In this document: positions 61,315 through 64,000 of the stretch, piece by piece | How positions within the stretch are numbered: the first letter of the stretch is position 1 | How the letters are laid out: each line of letters starts with the position of its first letter | Position numbers and translations under genes: made by a program | Notes under the pieces: model-generated | What the model saw: only the letters and a program-made list of their open reading frames with translations | What the model was told of the DNA's origin: nothing | Database searches by the model: none | Assembly (NCBI GenBank): GCA_023409835.1 | Contig: JAEYQV010000114.1 | Span: 1-64,000 of the forward strand | DNA: 64,000 nt | Reading direction: 5' to 3' | Source: Bacillota bacterium | Lineage (GTDB): Bacteria; Bacillota; Clostridia; Lachnospirales; Lachnospiraceae

Positions 61315-61345
61315 ACCGGATTGTCTGCCGGTGGCATCCAACCGC
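61314..61345 (-). repeat. Dispersed palindromic repeat, copy 5 (inverted)
   Basis: Complement of GCGGTTGG-ATGCCAC-CGGCAGACAATCCGGTT: a full copy in the opposite orientation, starting at the stop codon of the Pro/Gly-rich gene. Confidence 0.8.
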
Positions 61346-61411
61346 TAATAGAAGGCCTGGGATTTCCCCCAAGGGAAATCCCAGGCCTCCATTTATTATT
61401 ATATTAGAATA

Positions 61412-61843
61412 CTATTCGATAGCGATATATTTCTTCTGCTCAAGCTTTGCTTCGTTCTTATCCTTTGGGAAAACCAACTTCAGTATTCCGTTATCAAAGG
61501 TTGCACGGAAATCCTCTTCCTTCAGATAATCACCGACATAGAAGCTTCTCTTGCAGCTTCCTACAAAGCGCTCACGGTGAATATATTTGCCTTTCTCATC
61601 GTTTTCTTCCTTTGATTCCAGCTTGTCAGCAGAGATTGTAAGATAACCGTTTTCCAGCTGTGCTTGAATATCCTTCTTTTCGAAGCCGGGAAGCTCGATC
61701 TCTAGCTGGTAATCATCTCCGAGATCCTTAACGTTAGTATTCATCCACTTTTCAGTAGGCTTCGTATAAGAGAGAGGGAATGAGAATACATCATTAAAAA
61801 AGCTGTCTACAAAATTGTTTTCAAAAATTCTTGGTAATAACAT
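61412..61843 (-). CDS. hsp20: Hsp20/alpha-crystallin small heat-shock protein
   Basis: A 143-residue small heat-shock protein. It begins MLLPRIFENNFVDSFFNDVFSFP and has the alpha-crystallin domain from about residue 35 (DDYQLEIELPGFEKKDIQAQLENGYLTISADK ... FDNGILKLVFPK). An I-x-I/V C-terminal tail is degenerate here (KKYIAIE). It binds unfolding proteins without ATP. Control is by the CIRCE operator at 61923 and the promoter overlapping it. AAGGAGG-like (rev) ribosome site precedes the start. Confidence 0.92.
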   Translation of the reverse strand: MLLPRIFENNFVDSFFNDVFSFPLSYTKPTEKWMNTNVKDLGDDYQLEIELPGFEKKDIQAQLENGYLTISADKLESKEENDEKGKYIHRERFVGSCKRSFYVGDYLKEEDFRATFDNGILKLVFPKDKNEAKLEQKKYIAIE

Positions 61844-61906
61844 ATTAATTCCTCCTTATTTTATTATATAAACTACGGCTTTGTTTGTTACCTTTGTTCT
61901 ACATGT

Positions 61907-61935
61907 AATATAACACACAGTATTAGCACTGTCAA
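61907..61935 (-). promoter_or_regulatory. Promoter of hsp20
   Basis: On the minus strand, TTGACA (complement of 61930-61935), 17 nt, TATATT (complement of 61907-61912). The -35 lies within the CIRCE spacer. Confidence 0.8.
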
Positions 61936-61949
61936 GAGGAGAGTGCTAA
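61923..61949. promoter_or_regulatory. CIRCE operator (HrcA site) for hsp20
   Basis: TTAGCACTG-N9-GAGTGCTAA: matches the CIRCE consensus TTAGCACTC-N9-GAGTGCTAA with one mismatch. It overlaps the -35, so HrcA would block transcription until heat stress. Confidence 0.9.
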
Positions 61950-62008
61950 TTTCACAAAATCTTCATAATTAAAAAAATAATAGAGTATTGTCATATTATG
62001 CCTAAATA

Positions 62009-62037
62009 TTGACAAATTTGGGAAAAAAAGGTATACT
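62009..62037 (+). promoter_or_regulatory. Promoter of the GGDEF protein gene
   Basis: TTGACA (62009-62014), 17 nt, TATACT (62032-62037), about 40 nt before the start codon. Confidence 0.75.
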
Positions 62038-62075
62038 GGTATCAAAGAATGATTTTAGAAAAAGGAGCCCCCATA

Positions 62076-64000
62076 ATGTCGCTGCCGGTAATATTTTCGC
62101 TGGTTTTTTTCCTGGCCTTTTCGGTTTACTTTATACTAATGATGTATATATTGCAGATCAGCAGAAAATCCACGATTCACTGGGTTTTCGTGCTGTGCTG
62201 TATTGCATTGTGCATATGGGCATTTGCCTTCTCTATAGCAAATTCTGCTCCAGATATTGAGACCAGTGTGTTTTGGCGGAGGGTAGCTACCTTCGGTTGG
62301 GGAACGTTCTTCAGTTTTTTGCTGCATTTTATTCTACTGCTGACCGGTCATAGAACATTAATGGGTAAGAAGTGGATATATCTGGTGCTCTATCTTCCGG
62401 CAGTATTAAACATATCTGTTTTCTTTATTTTCAAAGATTTAACTCAATATCATATGATAAAAACCTATGCCGGATGGATTAATAACACCCGGCAAAGCCT
62501 CTGGGATTGGCTATATGATTTATATTATTCAAGCTTTTCTCTTACCATAGCCGTACTACTCGGACGGTGGGGGATTACTTCCAAGGAAAAATCAGAAAGA
62601 AAGCAGGGGAAGATCCTATTTATCTCGTTTCTGGTTGCTATCATAGTTGGAACCTTAACAGAATTTGTAATCAACTATATCGGCAGTGTCAAGGTACCTC
62701 AGATTGCACCGGTCCTCGCTATGTTACCGATATCCTGTATGTGTTATTGCATCAGACACTATGGTTTGATCCGGACGGACCAATGCCCGGCAAAGGAAGG
62801 ACAGATTCTAAATGATGCAACACGCAATCAGATATTTGGATACTTGGCACAGCTATATGTTCTGGGAGCCTTTATCAGCTTTTTGGCGCTGTATTTCTTC
62901 ATGGAAAAGCCGATGAGAGAGGTTATTTTGTTCAGTGGTACAGTTCTGTGCGGAGGTATTTTGCTGCAACAGACCCAGAACCTGAAGACAGGATTTAAGT
63001 TAAAAAACGTACTTTCCTATTCTATTCTGATACTATCCGTCCCCTATATTCTGCTCCGGTATATTGACCAGTCGCCATTTTATGCCTGGGTCATTCCGGT
63101 TATACTAATTATATTTTCCATTGCCTTTAATCATAAGCAGCTACTTAGTATGATAGGGTTATCAGCACTGGTTACATACGTATTGATCATGGTTATGAGA
63201 CCTGCAGTCATCGTTAGCTTTCAGACATCAGATCACATAATCAGGATTTTTTTTATGGTAGCTATCGTAGGGATTGCTCATTATATTAATCGTATTTATC
63301 TTGCCAGGTTGGCGGAGAATGAGGAACAGATGAAGCTGCAGAAGCTGTTATCCGATATATCTGCATTATTAATAACGGTGAATGATAGTAATATTTATGT
63401 TAAGTCAACTAGGGTGTTACAAATGTGCGGCGAGCATTTTGATGTGGACAGGACGTACCTGTATCTAGTTGCTAAAGAAGACAGGACAACGCCAGCTTGC
63501 TGTGAATGGGTTAACAGCGATATTGATACATCCGGAGCATCCACGAATGGAAGCGATTATAACGGGCTTCCTAACTTTCTCAATCCCGAAGAGCTTCTGC
63601 TGAACGGAAGCTTATGGATACAGGAGGTCACAGAGCTACCGGAGCATTGTATGGAGAGAAAATGGATGGAGGACAGACAGGTGAAGTCCCTTCTGATTCT
63701 TCCATTAAGAAATAAGGAATCACTTTGGGGTATCTGGAGCTTCGAAAGAGTTAAGACGGTCCAGGGATTTTCCGGGGAGCAGTTGGAAGCTCTTAAGATC
63801 ATAGCTAATCTTCTGTCGGATATTTACTACAAGATTGAAGTAGAGAAGGAGATAAGCTACAGAGCTTATTACGACAGCCTGACAGGTCTTCCAAACCGTG
63901 AGCTGTTCAAAAACAGGCTGAGTAAGTCGCTTCTGGAGGCAGGAAAAGCGGGTCGTAGGCTGGGAGTGGTTTTTATTGATATTGACTCCTTTAAGCTAAT
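62076..64000 (+). CDS. 7TM-sensor, GAF, GGDEF diguanylate cyclase (C-terminus cut by window edge)
   Basis: At least 641 codons, open at the window end. Residues 1 to about 225 form a seven-helix sensor like the histidine-kinase 7TM N-terminal domain, followed by more helices to about residue 390, a coiled stretch (ARLAENEEQMKLQKLLSDISALL), a GAF domain about 415-585 (FDVDRTYLYLV...VKSLLILPLRNKESLWGIWSFER), then a GGDEF domain starting near residue 595 with YDSLTGLPNRELFKNRL and GVVFIDIDSFKL. It would make cyclic di-GMP in response to an outside ligand. AAAGGAG precedes the ATG by 8 nt. GGDEF and any EAL are beyond the window. Confidence 0.9.
   Translation, partial: MSLPVIFSLVFFLAFSVYFILMMYILQISRKSTIHWVFVLCCIALCIWAFAFSIANSAPDIETSVFWRRVATFGWGTFFSFLLHFILLLTGHRTLMGKKWIYLVLYLPAVLNISVFFIFKDLTQYHMIKTYAGWINNTRQSLWDWLYDLYYSSFSLTIAVLLGRWGITSKEKSERKQGKILFISFLVAIIVGTLTEFVINYIGSVKVPQIAPVLAMLPISCMCYCIRHYGLIRTDQCPAKEGQILNDATRNQIFGYLAQLYVLGAFISFLALYFFMEKPMREVILFSGTVLCGGILLQQTQNLKTGFKLKNVLSYSILILSVPYILLRYIDQSPFYAWVIPVILIIFSIAFNHKQLLSMIGLSALVTYVLIMVMRPAVIVSFQTSDHIIRIFFMVAIVGIAHYINRIYLARLAENEEQMKLQKLLSDISALLITVNDSNIYVKSTRVLQMCGEHFDVDRTYLYLVAKEDRTTPACCEWVNSDIDTSGASTNGSDYNGLPNFLNPEELLLNGSLWIQEVTELPEHCMERKWMEDRQVKSLLILPLRNKESLWGIWSFERVKTVQGFSGEQLEALKIIANLLSDIYYKIEVEKEISYRAYYDSLTGLPNRELFKNRLSKSLLEAGKAGRRLGVVFIDIDSFKL

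Overview
The window looks like chromosome from a Clostridia (Lachnospiraceae-type) bacterium of roughly 45% G+C. The reasons are: single-chain clostridial PurL, paired DUF5716/DUF5717 proteins, a DUF6472 zinc peptide, a T-box in front of valS, CIRCE in front of hsp20, sigma-A-type TTGACA/TATAAT promoters with 16-17 nt spacers, strong AGGAGG-like ribosome sites and frequent TTG starts. This placement rests on recalled family knowledge; no database search was run. I saw no tRNA, rRNA, prophage, intact insertion sequence or CRISPR array.

Layout. 1-4740: a permease cut by the window edge, a membrane acyltransferase and a two-domain glycosyltransferase/TagF-like enzyme (surface polymer). 4932-8952: purC, purF, purB. 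9248-15894: a zinc-ribbon membrane protein with a PQG repeat, a small HMA-fold protein, a HAD-kinase fusion, LysR, dUTPase, GNAT, a phospholipase C-like protein and a VOC protein. 15915-17632: a GNAT remnant and purA. 17927-21606: putP and an ABC-F ATPase. 21815-26489: a MarR-controlled heterodimeric ABC exporter. 26778-27875: an aminotransferase of the CobD/HisC type. 28034-35405: five codirectional genes including DUF5717 and DUF5716, the least understood module here. 35497-36453: a SanA/YdcF-like protein and DUF6472.

36654-40840: T-box, an unusual nested palindromic element, valS, mgsA. 41060-46125: LysR and purL. 46406-49713: a secreted SGNH hydrolase and a Ku/DNA ligase pair. 50194-53183: a lipoprotein with a duplicated domain, then an ECF sigma/anti-sigma/membrane-protein operon whose sigma gene appears to start at ATC. 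53333-55193: GNAT-like protein and M42 peptidase. 55470-59576: two small regulator-membrane modules, PadR/HAAS-like/DUF4097 and GntR/ABC ATPase/permease. 59766-64000: DUF89 phosphatase, a Pro/Gly-rich small protein, Hsp20, and a 7TM-GAF-GGDEF protein running off the end.

Five purine genes (purC, F, B, A, L) lie in the window but are scattered over 41 kb with their own leaders instead of forming one operon. A roughly 33-bp imperfect palindrome recurs in at least five intergenic spacers (plus one half copy), looking like a REP/MITE-type family of this genome. The best candidates for undescribed biology are the DUF5717/DUF5716 cluster, the palindromic element between the T-box and valS, and the dispersed palindrome family.
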